A DNA stretch of 64,000 nt from Nocardia otitidiscaviarum NBRC 14405 (GTDB taxonomy: Bacteria > Actinomycetota > Actinomycetes > Mycobacteriales > Mycobacteriaceae): positions 23,173 through 87,172 of the forward strand of contig NZ_BAGD01000071.1 in NCBI RefSeq assembly GCF_000308635.1, given 5' to 3'. The first letter of the stretch is position 1. Every line of letters starts with the position of its first letter. Below the pieces are notes generated by a model. It saw only the letters and a list, made by a program, of their open reading frames with translations. It was not told the origin of the DNA and ran no database searches. Below, in pieces: positions 1 through 8,355 of this stretch. A program made the translations under genes and the position numbers.

Positions 1-1329
1 AGTGCGCGTGCGCATTTCGACGCCTGCCGGAATCGCCGCGACGGACGTGAATCCTTCGCCACCGCCGATATGCGCACCGCGCTCACCGCCGCCGTCACCG
101 CGGAATTGGCGGTCGTGGCGGGGATGCCGGTCGATGACGGCTGGGCGGAATTGCCGCTCGGCACCGGGTACCCCGACCTGGACTGCTACGCCGCCATCGA
201 GACCGGCACCGCGCTGCTCGTGCTCGGCGATCCGGTGGAGGGGGAGGAGCGGTTGCGCCGGGGACTGGCCGTCGCCGAGGTGAACACCTATCCGCAGTTG
301 CGGGTGCGGGCGCTGACCCGGCTCGCGGTCTCGGCCGGTCTCGCGGGCGCGCTCACCACCATGCGCCGCCGCGCCGAACACGCGCTGGACGTGGCGCGTG
401 AACACCATCTGCTGGCGGCTCCGGAGACCGCGCAGGCGACGGCGCTGGCCGCGCTCGGGGCCTACCTGCAGGGTGATGCCCTCGATATCGACTACGTGAC
501 GCGCATGCTCGCCGAACACACCCTGGTGGACGGGTCGGTGGGCGCGAACGGCGGCTGGCACGCCCATCTGATCGGCGCCCTGGTGTCCTTCGCCGCCGCC
601 GAGGACAAGAGCGCCGCCGCGGAGCTGCTGCGCACCGGGCTGGTGCGGGTACTCGACGCCCATCCGGTTCCGGAAACGAGTGCGGGGCTGGTGCCCTTCG
701 TGGTGTGGGCGTTGCTCCAGGTGCGGGAACCGTACGAGGCGCAGCTCGTGGTCGAACAGGCGCGGTCGGTGCTGGGCGAGGTGATGGAGGTCCGCGTCGC
801 GCGCGCGGCGCTGGCCGTCACCGCGCACCGCTCCCGCGCGGTCCTCGAACTGGTCGATCCATTGTGCGACGCGGCGACGTCGGTGCATCCGGTACACCAG
901 GTCACCGCGTGGCTGCTGTACGCGGTCGCGCACGACGAGCTGGGCGGCGCCGCCCAGGCCCGCGACGGGCTGGAGCACGCGCTGCGCCACGCCGCCGCCG
1001 AGCGCGTCTTCCGTCCCTTCCTGGACGTGCCCGGCGCACTCGGCCTGCTGGACCGATTCGACGGCAGCTTCGGACATCTGGACGCCTACGCCGCGACGCT
1101 GCGCCGTCATCCCCTGATGCGCCGGCACACCGCGCATCCGGGCCTGACCGGCACCGAGTTGAAGGTGCTGCGGCAGCTGCCCTCGGGCCGGACCACCCAG
1201 CAGATCGCGGACGATCTCGGTGTGTCGATCAATACCGTGAAGACGCATCTGCGCGGCATCTACGCCAAACTCGGCAGCAATTCCCGGGTCGCGGTGCTGA
1301 GTGAGGCCCGGCGCAGCGGTCTGCTCTGA
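1..1329 (+). CDS. LuxR-family transcriptional regulator, C-terminal part (cut by window edge)
   Basis: The frame is open to base 1, so the true start lies outside the window. The visible part is a long alpha-helical, Ala/Leu/Arg-rich region like the TPR-type middle domain of large LuxR (LAL/MalT-like) regulators. The last ~65 residues form a LuxR/FixJ helix-turn-helix: LTGTELKVLRQL, then TTQQIADDLGVSINTVKTH, then LRGIYAKLG. Such proteins bind DNA as activators after sensing a ligand. No ATPase P-loop is visible in the part present, so the subclass is open. A 16-bp direct repeat follows the stop directly. Confidence 0.8.
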   Translation, partial: SARAHFDACRNRRDGRESFATADMRTALTAAVTAELAVVAGMPVDDGWAELPLGTGYPDLDCYAAIETGTALLVLGDPVEGEERLRRGLAVAEVNTYPQLRVRALTRLAVSAGLAGALTTMRRRAEHALDVAREHHLLAAPETAQATALAALGAYLQGDALDIDYVTRMLAEHTLVDGSVGANGGWHAHLIGALVSFAAAEDKSAAAELLRTGLVRVLDAHPVPETSAGLVPFVVWALLQVREPYEAQLVVEQARSVLGEVMEVRVARAALAVTAHRSRAVLELVDPLCDAATSVHPVHQVTAWLLYAVAHDELGGAAQARDGLEHALRHAAAERVFRPFLDVPGALGLLDRFDGSFGHLDAYAATLRRHPLMRRHTAHPGLTGTELKVLRQLPSGRTTQQIADDLGVSINTVKTHLRGIYAKLGSNSRVAVLSEARRSGLL

Positions 1330-1361
1330 GTCGACGCGCCCGGTTGTCGACGCGCCCGGTT
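1330..1361 (+). repeat. 16-bp perfect tandem duplication right after a stop codon
   Basis: Two perfect copies of GTCGACGCGCCCGGTT sit directly behind the TGA of the LuxR-type gene. Each copy has a GTCGAC hexamer. It is the smallest of several stop-adjacent tandem repeats in this window. Confidence 0.8.
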
Positions 1362-1482
1362 CACCCCTGGCGGATGAGGTGGCGTCGGCTGCGGCGAGCG
1401 CAGACTCGAATCACGTATGGCGGTAGCCGCCGTGACGGTGAGCGTCGACGGCGACGGGCTCGGGAGAGGAGGCCTGGCGACA

Positions 1483-1689
1483 ATGCCGACCCGGTACCAG
1501 TTCGTGCTCGACGGTGAACTGTCCGAGCGTGCGCTGGCCGCCTTCCCCGAACTGTCCGCCGCACCGCGACGACACGGTACGACGACCCTGTTCGGCGCGG
1601 TCATCGACCCCACGGCGATGCGCGGAATCCTCGCCCGCATCGACAATCTCGGACTCACGCTGCTGGAGATGCGGCAACTACCGGACTAA
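1483..1689 (+). CDS. Small conserved-looking protein of unknown function
   Basis: A 68-residue soluble protein beginning MPTRYQFVLDGELSE. I do not recognise a named family. The N-terminal half looks like a short beta-strand (YQFVLDG) and the C-terminal half resembles a small ACT-like or regulatory fold (AMRGILARIDNLGLTLLEM). The ATG at 1483 is preferred over an upstream in-frame ATG because GAGAGGAGG lies just ahead of it. It ends 10 bases before the DUF389 gene and so probably shares its transcript. It may be an accessory factor of that membrane protein. Confidence 0.65.
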   Translation: MPTRYQFVLDGELSERALAAFPELSAAPRRHGTTTLFGAVIDPTAMRGILARIDNLGLTLLEMRQLPD

Positions 1690-1699
1690 GGAGCGTCCC

Positions 1700-2665
1700 A
1701 TGGCTGTGCTGGCACCGGAAAGTCAACGGCGGACGCTGGACGAGTTGGTGGACCGGCTCGATCTGAGCAGTGGTGACACCGGACCCAAGCGCTCCGCGTT
1801 CTGGATCATGTTGACGCTGTCGAGCGTGATCGCCGTATCGGGTGTGGTCGGCGACTCCACCGCCACGGTGATCGGCGCGATGATCGTCGCGCCGCTGTCG
1901 ATTCCGATCCTGGGCGTCGGGCTGGGCATCGCCACCGGCCGGGGCGCGTTGATCGCGCGCAGCCTGGCGCTGGTGGTCGCGGGTGTCGCACTGGTGGTCG
2001 CCATCGGTTTCGTCGTCGCCAAGATTCTGCCCAATCCGACCGATGTGCTGGCGAATTCCCAAGTGCTGGGCCGTACTTCACCGAAGCTCATGGATCTGAC
2101 GGCGGCGCTGGCCACCGGCCTGGTCGGCGTGATCGCCATGATCCGCCGCGATGTCGGCGATGTGCTGCCGGGCGTGGCCATCGCCATCTCCCTGGTGCCG
2201 CCGCTCGGCGTGGTAGGGGTGTGCCTCGGTTCGCACGCACCGAGTTTGGCGCTGGGCGCGTTCGTGCTGTTCGCCTCCAATATGGTCGCCATGATCGTCA
2301 CCGCCACCGTGGTGCTGGTCGCCACCGGCTACGCGCACGAGGCCGGGGTGGGGGCCACCCGCCGGGGTCGCGCCTACGCGGTGCTGGCCGCCGCGCTGAT
2401 CCTGGTGGCGGTGCCCATGGTGGTGAATTCGCTGTCCTCGCTGTGGGCCGACCGCATCGCGAACGCGGCGCGCGCCTGGCTCACCGGCGTGGACGGGGCG
2501 CAGGTCACGGAGGTGTCGCTGCAGAGCGACACCGCGACCATCCAGGTGCTGGCTCCCGACGAGCTGCCGCCGGTGAGCGAGCTCCAGGAGCGGGTGGATC
2601 GGCTGGTGCCGTGGAATCCGCGGGTGGTGATCGTGCACACCGTCGGCAGCCGCGTCGGCGATTGA
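1700..2665 (+). CDS. DUF389 (TIGR00341-like) integral membrane protein
   Basis: A 321-residue protein with about six hydrophobic segments after an ~30-residue cytosolic start. It has the family's conserved stretch around the second helix (GDSTATVIGAMIVAPLSIPILG) and a second one at GDVLPGVAIAISLVPPLGVVG. The C-terminal ~80 residues are soluble and mixed alpha/beta. Function of the family is not settled; transport or a stress-linked membrane role has been proposed. The ATG at 1700 follows AAGGAG. Reading the frame further upstream gives only arginine/serine-rich noise, so the longer version is rejected. It is probably co-transcribed with the 68-residue gene ahead of it. Confidence 0.85.
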   Translation: MAVLAPESQRRTLDELVDRLDLSSGDTGPKRSAFWIMLTLSSVIAVSGVVGDSTATVIGAMIVAPLSIPILGVGLGIATGRGALIARSLALVVAGVALVVAIGFVVAKILPNPTDVLANSQVLGRTSPKLMDLTAALATGLVGVIAMIRRDVGDVLPGVAIAISLVPPLGVVGVCLGSHAPSLALGAFVLFASNMVAMIVTATVVLVATGYAHEAGVGATRRGRAYAVLAAALILVAVPMVVNSLSSLWADRIANAARAWLTGVDGAQVTEVSLQSDTATIQVLAPDELPPVSELQERVDRLVPWNPRVVIVHTVGSRVGD

Positions 2666-2672
2666 CCCCGGG

Positions 2673-3095
2673 TCACCTCGGCTTCCAGGTCGCCACGGCC
2701 CAGATGACCACCACGTCCAGCGCGATGATGAGCACGGACCACCACGGGTAGTACGGCAGCCACAGGAAGTTGGCCACGATCGACAGTGCCGCGAACCCGA
2801 TCGCGGCCCCGCGCCCCCACGCGGTACCCATCATGAGCCCCACCGAGCACAGCATGAGCACCGCGCCCAGCACGATATGTATCCACCCCCACGAGGTGGT
2901 GTCGATCCGATAGACGTATTCGACGCCGACAACGAAGATATCGTCGTCGATCACCGCCGCGATGCCCTGCAACAGTGACACCGTGCCGACGGTCAACAGA
3001 AGAACCCCGGCGCCGATCGAGGTCACCGCGGCGACCCCGTGCCGAACCGAGTGCTGCTGAGACGCGACCGGCTGCTCCTGAGACGGAGAGGTCAT
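2673..3095 (-). CDS. Four-helix membrane protein, DUF7144-like
   Basis: A 140-residue protein with a hydrophilic, Gln-rich N-terminus and four hydrophobic segments. The pattern LLQGIAAVIDDD, then YVYRIDTTSWGWIHIVLG, then MGTAWGRGAAI and a Pro/Trp-rich last helix matches the small actinobacterial DUF7144 group as I know it. Function is unknown. The gene converges on the DUF389 gene with a 7-base gap. A GGAAGGAG motif precedes the ATG. Confidence 0.8.
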   Translation of the reverse strand: MTSPSQEQPVASQQHSVRHGVAAVTSIGAGVLLLTVGTVSLLQGIAAVIDDDIFVVGVEYVYRIDTTSWGWIHIVLGAVLMLCSVGLMMGTAWGRGAAIGFAALSIVANFLWLPYYPWWSVLIIALDVVVIWAVATWKPR

Positions 3096-3195
3096 GACGA
3101 CTCCTTCCGAACGAATGATGCGTATCGGAGGTCATCCTCACCGTCGCGCCCGTGGCCCCGCATCATCCGATGCGGGTGAGGTCCGGTCGCGCCCC

Positions 3196-3783
3196 TCAAT
3201 CCCGGACGGTGATGGTGAGGCGGGGTTTGGCGGTGTCGGTGGGGTCGGCGACGCGCTCCCAGACGGCATCGATCATGGGGGCGAGCAGGAGTTCGCCGAG
3301 TTGGCGGACCATGACCTCGACGATCTGGGTGGGTTCGCGGCGGGTGGTGGAGGCCAGGCCCGCCTCGCGTAGGCCCGTGATCTCGCGGCGGGTCAGGTCG
3401 ACGAGGGATTCGAGCAGGCGCAGCTGGGTTTCGGCGGGTTCCAGCACGGCGCGGCGGACGTAGTTCACCACGGCGGGATTGTCGTGGAGCATTCGCCGGA
3501 CCGCCTCGTCGCGGGCGGTGGCGACCTGGGCGGTGGTGCCGGTGGGCGGGACCGAGGAGACCGCGGCGGCGAAGTAGTCGACGATCAGCTGGTCCACGGC
3601 CTCGATGAGACCGGCCTTGGTCTTGAAGTGGTGCTGTACCAGCCCGAGGGTGACACCGGCCTCGGCGGCGACCGCGCGCAGCGAGACCCGGGATTCGCCG
3701 TACTGAGCGAACAGGTCCATGGCGGCATTGCGGATGCGCGCCTTGGCGGTCAGGTCGTCGGCGGTGGCCCGTGGATTCAGCAT
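3196..3783 (-). CDS. TetR-family transcriptional regulator
   Basis: A 195-residue protein with the usual N-terminal TetR helix-turn-helix (RIRNAAMDLFAQYGESRVSL, then AVAAEAGVTLGLVQHHFKTK) and a helical ligand-binding C-terminus. It is transcribed away from the acyl-CoA dehydrogenase at 3921, which is the likely target. A palindrome, ACAATCGTATTGT, lies in the gap. The pairing suggests a repressor responding to an acyl-CoA or related substrate; this is inference from position. Confidence 0.88.
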   Translation of the reverse strand: MLNPRATADDLTAKARIRNAAMDLFAQYGESRVSLRAVAAEAGVTLGLVQHHFKTKAGLIEAVDQLIVDYFAAAVSSVPPTGTTAQVATARDEAVRRMLHDNPAVVNYVRRAVLEPAETQLRLLESLVDLTRREITGLREAGLASTTRREPTQIVEVMVRQLGELLLAPMIDAVWERVADPTDTAKPRLTITVRD

Positions 3784-3859
3784 CTGCCCTCGGTTCGTCG
3801 GATATCCCGAGCAGTCTACGGCGCGTACCAGCCACCGATACGGTAGACATGCAGGCTAT

Positions 3860-3872
3860 ACAATCGTATTGT
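3860..3872. promoter_or_regulatory. Palindrome in the TetR/acyl-CoA dehydrogenase gap
   Basis: ACAATCGTATTGT has 5-bp arms and a 3-base centre. It lies 48 bases ahead of the dehydrogenase ATG and 77 ahead of the TetR ATG. Its placement and symmetry fit a TetR operator; the adjacent TATACAAT could be a -10 element. Confidence 0.45.
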
Positions 3873-3920
3873 CCGGCGTTGGTATCACCTCCCGCCCATC
3901 GGAAAGTAGAGAGCACAACG

Positions 3921-5081
3921 ATGTCCGAACTCTTCCCCGACTACCGCCCCACCTGGGAAACCGATCAGCATCGCGAACTGCGCAAGCACGCGGCGGAGTT
4001 CTTCCGCAAGGAGATCGTGCCCAACCGCGAGCGCTGGAGCCGCGCGCACCAGGTGGACCGCGAATTCTGGAACAAGGCCGGGGACGCGGGCCTGCTCGGC
4101 CTCGACCTGCCCGAGGAATTCGGCGGCGCGGGCGGCGATTTCGGCCTGCAGGCGGTCGTGCAGGAGGAACTGGTCTACGCGCACGACAACGGCTTCGGCT
4201 TCTCGGTGCACTCGCCGATCGTGTCGCACTACATCTACAAGTACGGCAACGACGAGCAGCGCGCGAAGTGGCTGCCCGGCATCATCAGCGGCGACCTGGT
4301 GCTGGCCATCGCCATGACCGAGCCGGGCACCGGGTCCGACCTGCAGGCGGTGCGCACCACCGCCGTTCGCGAGGGCGACCACTACGTCGTCAACGGCTCC
4401 AAGACCTTCATCTCCAACGGCACCCACTGCGATCTGCTGGTGATCGTGGCCAAGACCGATCCCAGCCAGGGCGCGGCGGGCGTTTCGCTCATCGTCGCCG
4501 AGACCAAGGATCTGCCCGGCTTCGAACGTGGCCGTGTGTTGGAGAAGATGGGGCAGCACGCTCAGGACACCCGCGAACTGTTCTTCTCCGATATGCGGGT
4601 GCCGGTGGCGAATCTGCTGGGCGCACAGGAGGGTCTGGGCTTCTATCAGCTCATGGAGCAGCTCGCCCGCGAACGCCTCATCATCGCCAGCATCTGCTCG
4701 GCCCTGGCCGAGGCCGCGGTGCTGGAGGCGCTGCGGTACTCGCGCGAACGGGAGGCGTTCGGCCGCCCGATCGGCAAGTTCCAGCACAACGCCTTCACCC
4801 TCGCCGAGGCCAAGACCGAGGCACTGGCCATCAAGACCATGGTCGACCACGCCATCGCGCAGTACATCGACGGCAAGAACGACCCGGCCACGGCCTCCAT
4901 GGCCAAACTCTTCGCCGCCGAGACCGCCGACAAGGTGGTCGACAAGTGTCTGCAGCTGTTCGGCGGCTACGGCTACATGATGGAATATCCCATCGCGAAT
5001 ATGTACACCGGTTCCCGCGTCAACCGCATCTACGGCGGCACCAGCGAGATCATGAAGGAGATCATCTCCCGTTCCCTGTGA
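3921..5081 (+). CDS. Acyl-CoA dehydrogenase (FadE-type)
   Basis: A 386-residue flavoenzyme that makes the first oxidation of beta-oxidation or of branched-chain acyl-CoA catabolism. It has the FAD/substrate motif AMTEPGTGSDLQ (~131-142), the KTFISNGTHCDLL region and the C-terminal YGGTSEIMKE motif. At the place of the usual medium-chain catalytic Glu there is Gly (YGGT). A Glu in ARERLIIAS (residue ~251) sits where long-chain and isovaleryl-CoA dehydrogenases carry their base, so I infer that subtype. The start at 3921 follows a weak GAAAGTAGAGAG; the frame is open further upstream but that part reads through the TetR operator. Confidence 0.92.
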   Translation: MSELFPDYRPTWETDQHRELRKHAAEFFRKEIVPNRERWSRAHQVDREFWNKAGDAGLLGLDLPEEFGGAGGDFGLQAVVQEELVYAHDNGFGFSVHSPIVSHYIYKYGNDEQRAKWLPGIISGDLVLAIAMTEPGTGSDLQAVRTTAVREGDHYVVNGSKTFISNGTHCDLLVIVAKTDPSQGAAGVSLIVAETKDLPGFERGRVLEKMGQHAQDTRELFFSDMRVPVANLLGAQEGLGFYQLMEQLARERLIIASICSALAEAAVLEALRYSREREAFGRPIGKFQHNAFTLAEAKTEALAIKTMVDHAIAQYIDGKNDPATASMAKLFAAETADKVVDKCLQLFGGYGYMMEYPIANMYTGSRVNRIYGGTSEIMKEIISRSL

Positions 5082-5206
5082 GCACCGTGCGCCATCCGGC
5101 GGGGATCTCGCTCGGGTGACCGAATTATCGTGCGGTGCTTGGTTTGTCCGGAGTAACGTCCCCGAACGGAAGCCGAGTAGGAACAGGTTCTGGTTCGGGA
5201 GCTCTC

Positions 5207-6577
5207 ATGGACGATCCGCGGCGCTATGTGGTGATCGGGGGCGGCCTGGCCGGGCTCGCCGCCGCGGTCTGGTTGGCGGAGGCGGGCAAGCGGGTCACGC
5301 TGTTGGAACGGCGCGGACGGCTGGGCGGCCGCACCCACGCCCTGCAGGCCGCGCCGGTGCGGGACATCCCCGACAACGGGCAGCATGTCATCGCCAGCGG
5401 ATATGAGCACCTGTTTCGATATCTGAGCAGTGTCGGCACCCGCGACCAGGTGGCGTTCCCGCACCGCGGGGTGCTGCGCTGGCCCGGCGGCCGGGCGACC
5501 GTGATGAGAACGAAGGGTCTGGGCGCGATCCGCACCTTCCTGGGCGCGCATCCGGATGCCGGTCCGACCGACCGGATCCGCGCCGGGATCGCCACCGCGC
5601 GGCTGGGCTGGGAATGTCTGAACCAGCCCGCGGACCTCGCCGACCTGTCCACCGCGCAGTGGTTCGAGCGCGTCGGCATGCCCGCCACCGCCCGGGAGGC
5701 GCTGTGGGATTGGCTGGCGCTCGGCATCGCCGCCGAACCGGTCGAGCAGGAGTCGGCGAAGGTGTTCGCCGACGTGCTGGCCACCGGTATTCGGCTCGGC
5801 GTCCGGCATCGGCGGGTGGTCACCATCGGCTATCCCACCACCGATCTGGACACCCTCTTCGTCACCGGTGCACGGCGGGTGTTCGCGAAATACGGTGTGG
5901 ACGTGCGGTATCGGGCGGTGGTGCGGCGCATCGGTATTCGCGACGGCGCGGTGACCGGGGTGCTGCTGGCCGACGGCAGCGAGGTGCCCGCCGACGCCGT
6001 GGTGTGCGCGGTGCCGAACTCGGCCGTCGCGGGACTGCTGGACGAACTGCCCGAGCACGACGAGATCTACTCCGCCGCCGACAAATTGGGGTACACGCCG
6101 ATCGTCAGCACCAACCTGTACCTGGATCGGCCGCTGCGCACCGAGGGGGAGTTCGAGGCCCTCATCGGCGGCGCCGGTGTCATCGACGAGGTGTTCGACC
6201 GTCAGCGCATGCACGGACGCGATACCACGTACGGCTGGCTCTACTGCCTGACCACCAGTGGCGCGTACGAACAGATCCACAAACCCCACGACGAGGTGGT
6301 GACCGAACAGTTGGCGCTGCTGCGCCGCTACTATCCGGCCGCCCGCAACGCCGAAGTGCGCCACGCCCAGGTGGTGCCCATGCCGCGCGCCACCTTCTCC
6401 CAGGTGGTCGGCACCGACGGCCTGCGCCCCGAGCAGCGCACCTCGGTGCCCTCCCTGGTGCTGGCGGGGGACTGGACCCGCACCGACTGGAGCGCCACCA
6501 TGGAGAGCGCGGCCCAGAGCGCCGCCCGCGCCGTCGACCTGCTGCTCGCCCTGCCCGCGGCCGCGCCGGTGGCCTGA
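5207..6577 (+). CDS. FAD-dependent amine-oxidase-like enzyme, HpnE/carotene-desaturase type
   Basis: A 456-residue protein. The N-terminus has the dinucleotide motif VIGGGLAGLAAAVWLAEAGKR followed by LLERRGRLGGRTH. The C-terminus ends with the FAD-closing motif LAGDWTRTDWSATMESA. Length and both motifs match hydroxysqualene dehydroxylase HpnE and phytoene-desaturase relatives. No squalene or carotenoid genes lie next to it, so the substrate is unknown. The ATG at 5207 leaves the nucleotide fold starting at residue 7; an earlier ATG would add a Ser/Gly-rich tail. Confidence 0.85.
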   Translation: MDDPRRYVVIGGGLAGLAAAVWLAEAGKRVTLLERRGRLGGRTHALQAAPVRDIPDNGQHVIASGYEHLFRYLSSVGTRDQVAFPHRGVLRWPGGRATVMRTKGLGAIRTFLGAHPDAGPTDRIRAGIATARLGWECLNQPADLADLSTAQWFERVGMPATAREALWDWLALGIAAEPVEQESAKVFADVLATGIRLGVRHRRVVTIGYPTTDLDTLFVTGARRVFAKYGVDVRYRAVVRRIGIRDGAVTGVLLADGSEVPADAVVCAVPNSAVAGLLDELPEHDEIYSAADKLGYTPIVSTNLYLDRPLRTEGEFEALIGGAGVIDEVFDRQRMHGRDTTYGWLYCLTTSGAYEQIHKPHDEVVTEQLALLRRYYPAARNAEVRHAQVVPMPRATFSQVVGTDGLRPEQRTSVPSLVLAGDWTRTDWSATMESAAQSAARAVDLLLALPAAAPVA

Positions 6578-6616
6578 CCGGGTGCGGTGGCGTGCGGGCG
6601 GTCACGCTCGATCCGG

Positions 6617-7267
6617 TCACCGCTCGCGTTCTGCTCGCGGCCGGAAGTAGTTCAGCACCAGACGCGTGATCTCGGTGAGGAATACGGCGCGCGGAATCGG
6701 CGGCCGGTCGAGCACATAGCGCACGGTGAGATGCTCCACGGCGCGCACCAGCAGCCAGGCGGCGGCATCGAAATCGACATCGGCGGGCACCTGTTCGCGC
6801 CGCAGGGTGAGCGCCACCCGGGCCAGCTCGCCGATCTGCTGTTCGAAGGCGACCACGGCGGTGCCGGAGGTCAACCGCGGCGTCTGCTCGACCACCGCCC
6901 GCAGCAGTTCCGGGTGGTCGCCGAGTGCGTCCAGCAGGACGGTGATCGCCTCCGGTACACCCACTTCCGGCGGTGTCGCCAGCTGGCTGACGACGTGCGC
7001 GCGCACCCGGTCGGCCACCGCCGCGGTGTATCGCTCGATCACCGCCGAGACGATGGCGTCCTTATCGGGAAAGTACTGGTACAGCGAACCGGGACTGATC
7101 CCCGCCGTCGCCGCGATCCGATTGGTGGACGCCCCGTCGTAGCCGTGCCGCACGAGCACGGCCTCTCCGGCGTCCACGATCCGGCGCACCATGGCCCGTG
7201 ACCGCTCCTGACGCGGGGTCTTGCGCGGCGGCGCGGGGGTGGCGGGTCGCTGTCGTCTCGGTGGCAT
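6617..7267 (-). CDS. TetR-family transcriptional regulator
   Basis: A 216-residue regulator with a basic N-terminal tail (PPRRQRPATPAPPRKTPRQ) and a TetR DNA-binding domain (RIVDAGEAVLVRHGYDGAST, then AATAGISPGSLYQYFPDKD). It is divergent from the two MpaB-type oxygenases and separated from them by 65 bases, so it probably represses them and itself. Its ligand is unknown. The gene ends 40 bases from the convergent FAD enzyme. Confidence 0.88.
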   Translation of the reverse strand: MPPRRQRPATPAPPRKTPRQERSRAMVRRIVDAGEAVLVRHGYDGASTNRIAATAGISPGSLYQYFPDKDAIVSAVIERYTAAVADRVRAHVVSQLATPPEVGVPEAITVLLDALGDHPELLRAVVEQTPRLTSGTAVVAFEQQIGELARVALTLRREQVPADVDFDAAAWLLVRAVEHLTVRYVLDRPPIPRAVFLTEITRLVLNYFRPRAERER

Positions 7268-7299
7268 GACGGTTGGGCCTCAGCTGCTGGACGCGAATT

Positions 7300-7317
7300 G
7301 AATGCGAGCTTTTATTC
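7300..7317. promoter_or_regulatory. Imperfect inverted repeat between TetR and MpaB genes
   Basis: GAATGCGAGCTTTTATTC has GAAT/ATTC ends and partial symmetry inside. It lies in the 65-base divergent gap and is the only symmetric sequence I see there. It is a weak operator candidate. Confidence 0.3.
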
Positions 7318-7332
7318 GTGTCAGCGTAGGGC

Positions 7333-8352
7333 ATGGTGTTACACAATGTGGTGGAGCACGAGCCGCGTCCCGAGCCCGAGCCGCTCGGTCCCGACTCGCT
7401 GACCTGGAAGATCTTCGGCTCCCTGTACTTCGCGCCCACCGGTCTGTTCCTCGGCATGGTGCAGAACATGCACCCGGGGCTGGGAGCCGGGGTGGAATTC
7501 CACTCCGAGATCGCCGACGAGTTCTATCAGCGGGTGCTGCGTTCGGCCTATCCCATCGTCGGCGTGGTCTTCGACGGTCCGCGTGCCCGGCGCACGGCCC
7601 GCGAGATCGTCGGCTACCACCGCGAGATCAAGGGGGTGGACGGACAGGGGCGGCGCTATCACGCCCTCGATCCGGGCACCTTCTACTGGGCGCACGCCGT
7701 GTTCTTCGTGCAGACCCTGCGCGCCGCCGAGCTGTTCATGGGTGGGCTGTCGCCCGAACAGCGCGAACAGCTGTGGCGCGAGCACTATCAGTGGTACGAG
7801 ATGTACGGCATGAGTATGCGGGTGGTGCCGCGCAGTTGGCCGGAGTTCCAGCGGTACTGGGACGAGATGGTCGACACCGGGCTGGAACCCACCCGGGCGG
7901 CCTGGGATGTCTACCATCTCGCCGATACCGCGCCCGTGCCCCCGTTCCCGGTGCTGCGGTGGATGCCGAAACCGTTGTGGGAGTACCTGGTTCGTCCGGC
8001 TGGTGCACGGTTCTACCAGTTCGTCACCATCGGGCTGTGCGATCCGCCCATTCGCCGCACCATGGGGTTCACCTGGACCGCCCGCGATCAGGTCCGCTTC
8101 GATCGGCTGTGCGTCGCGCTCTCGGCCATGAACCGGGTGACCCCCGACGAGGTGAAGTACTTCTTCCCGCGCATCCGCGCCGGACGCCGCCGCGTCGCGG
8201 GTAAGCGCCCGGCGTGGCTGGCACCGCCGGAAGCTCCCGAGCTGCTCTGGCCCGCGCCCGAACACCGCGGCGAGGCCAAGCACTACTGCCCGGTGCACGC
8301 CGACCGGGGCAGCACCGCCACCACGCGGTTCCGGCAGCTCACGGGGTTCTGA
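7333..8352 (+). CDS. Oxygenase MpaB family protein (DUF2236), copy 1
   Basis: A 339-residue protein of the DUF2236/MpaB oxygenase group. Family features visible are FDGPRARRTAREIVGYHREIKG, DPGTFYWAHAVFF, and the RFYQFVTIGLCDPPIRRTMGF region. The His residues of these blocks are thought to coordinate a haem or metal in the latex-clearing-like branch of the family. A second member starts four bases after its stop. The pair is probably one operon under the divergent TetR. Substrate unknown. Confidence 0.82.
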   Translation: MVLHNVVEHEPRPEPEPLGPDSLTWKIFGSLYFAPTGLFLGMVQNMHPGLGAGVEFHSEIADEFYQRVLRSAYPIVGVVFDGPRARRTAREIVGYHREIKGVDGQGRRYHALDPGTFYWAHAVFFVQTLRAAELFMGGLSPEQREQLWREHYQWYEMYGMSMRVVPRSWPEFQRYWDEMVDTGLEPTRAAWDVYHLADTAPVPPFPVLRWMPKPLWEYLVRPAGARFYQFVTIGLCDPPIRRTMGFTWTARDQVRFDRLCVALSAMNRVTPDEVKYFFPRIRAGRRRVAGKRPAWLAPPEAPELLWPAPEHRGEAKHYCPVHADRGSTATTRFRQLTGF

Positions 8353-8355
8353 ATC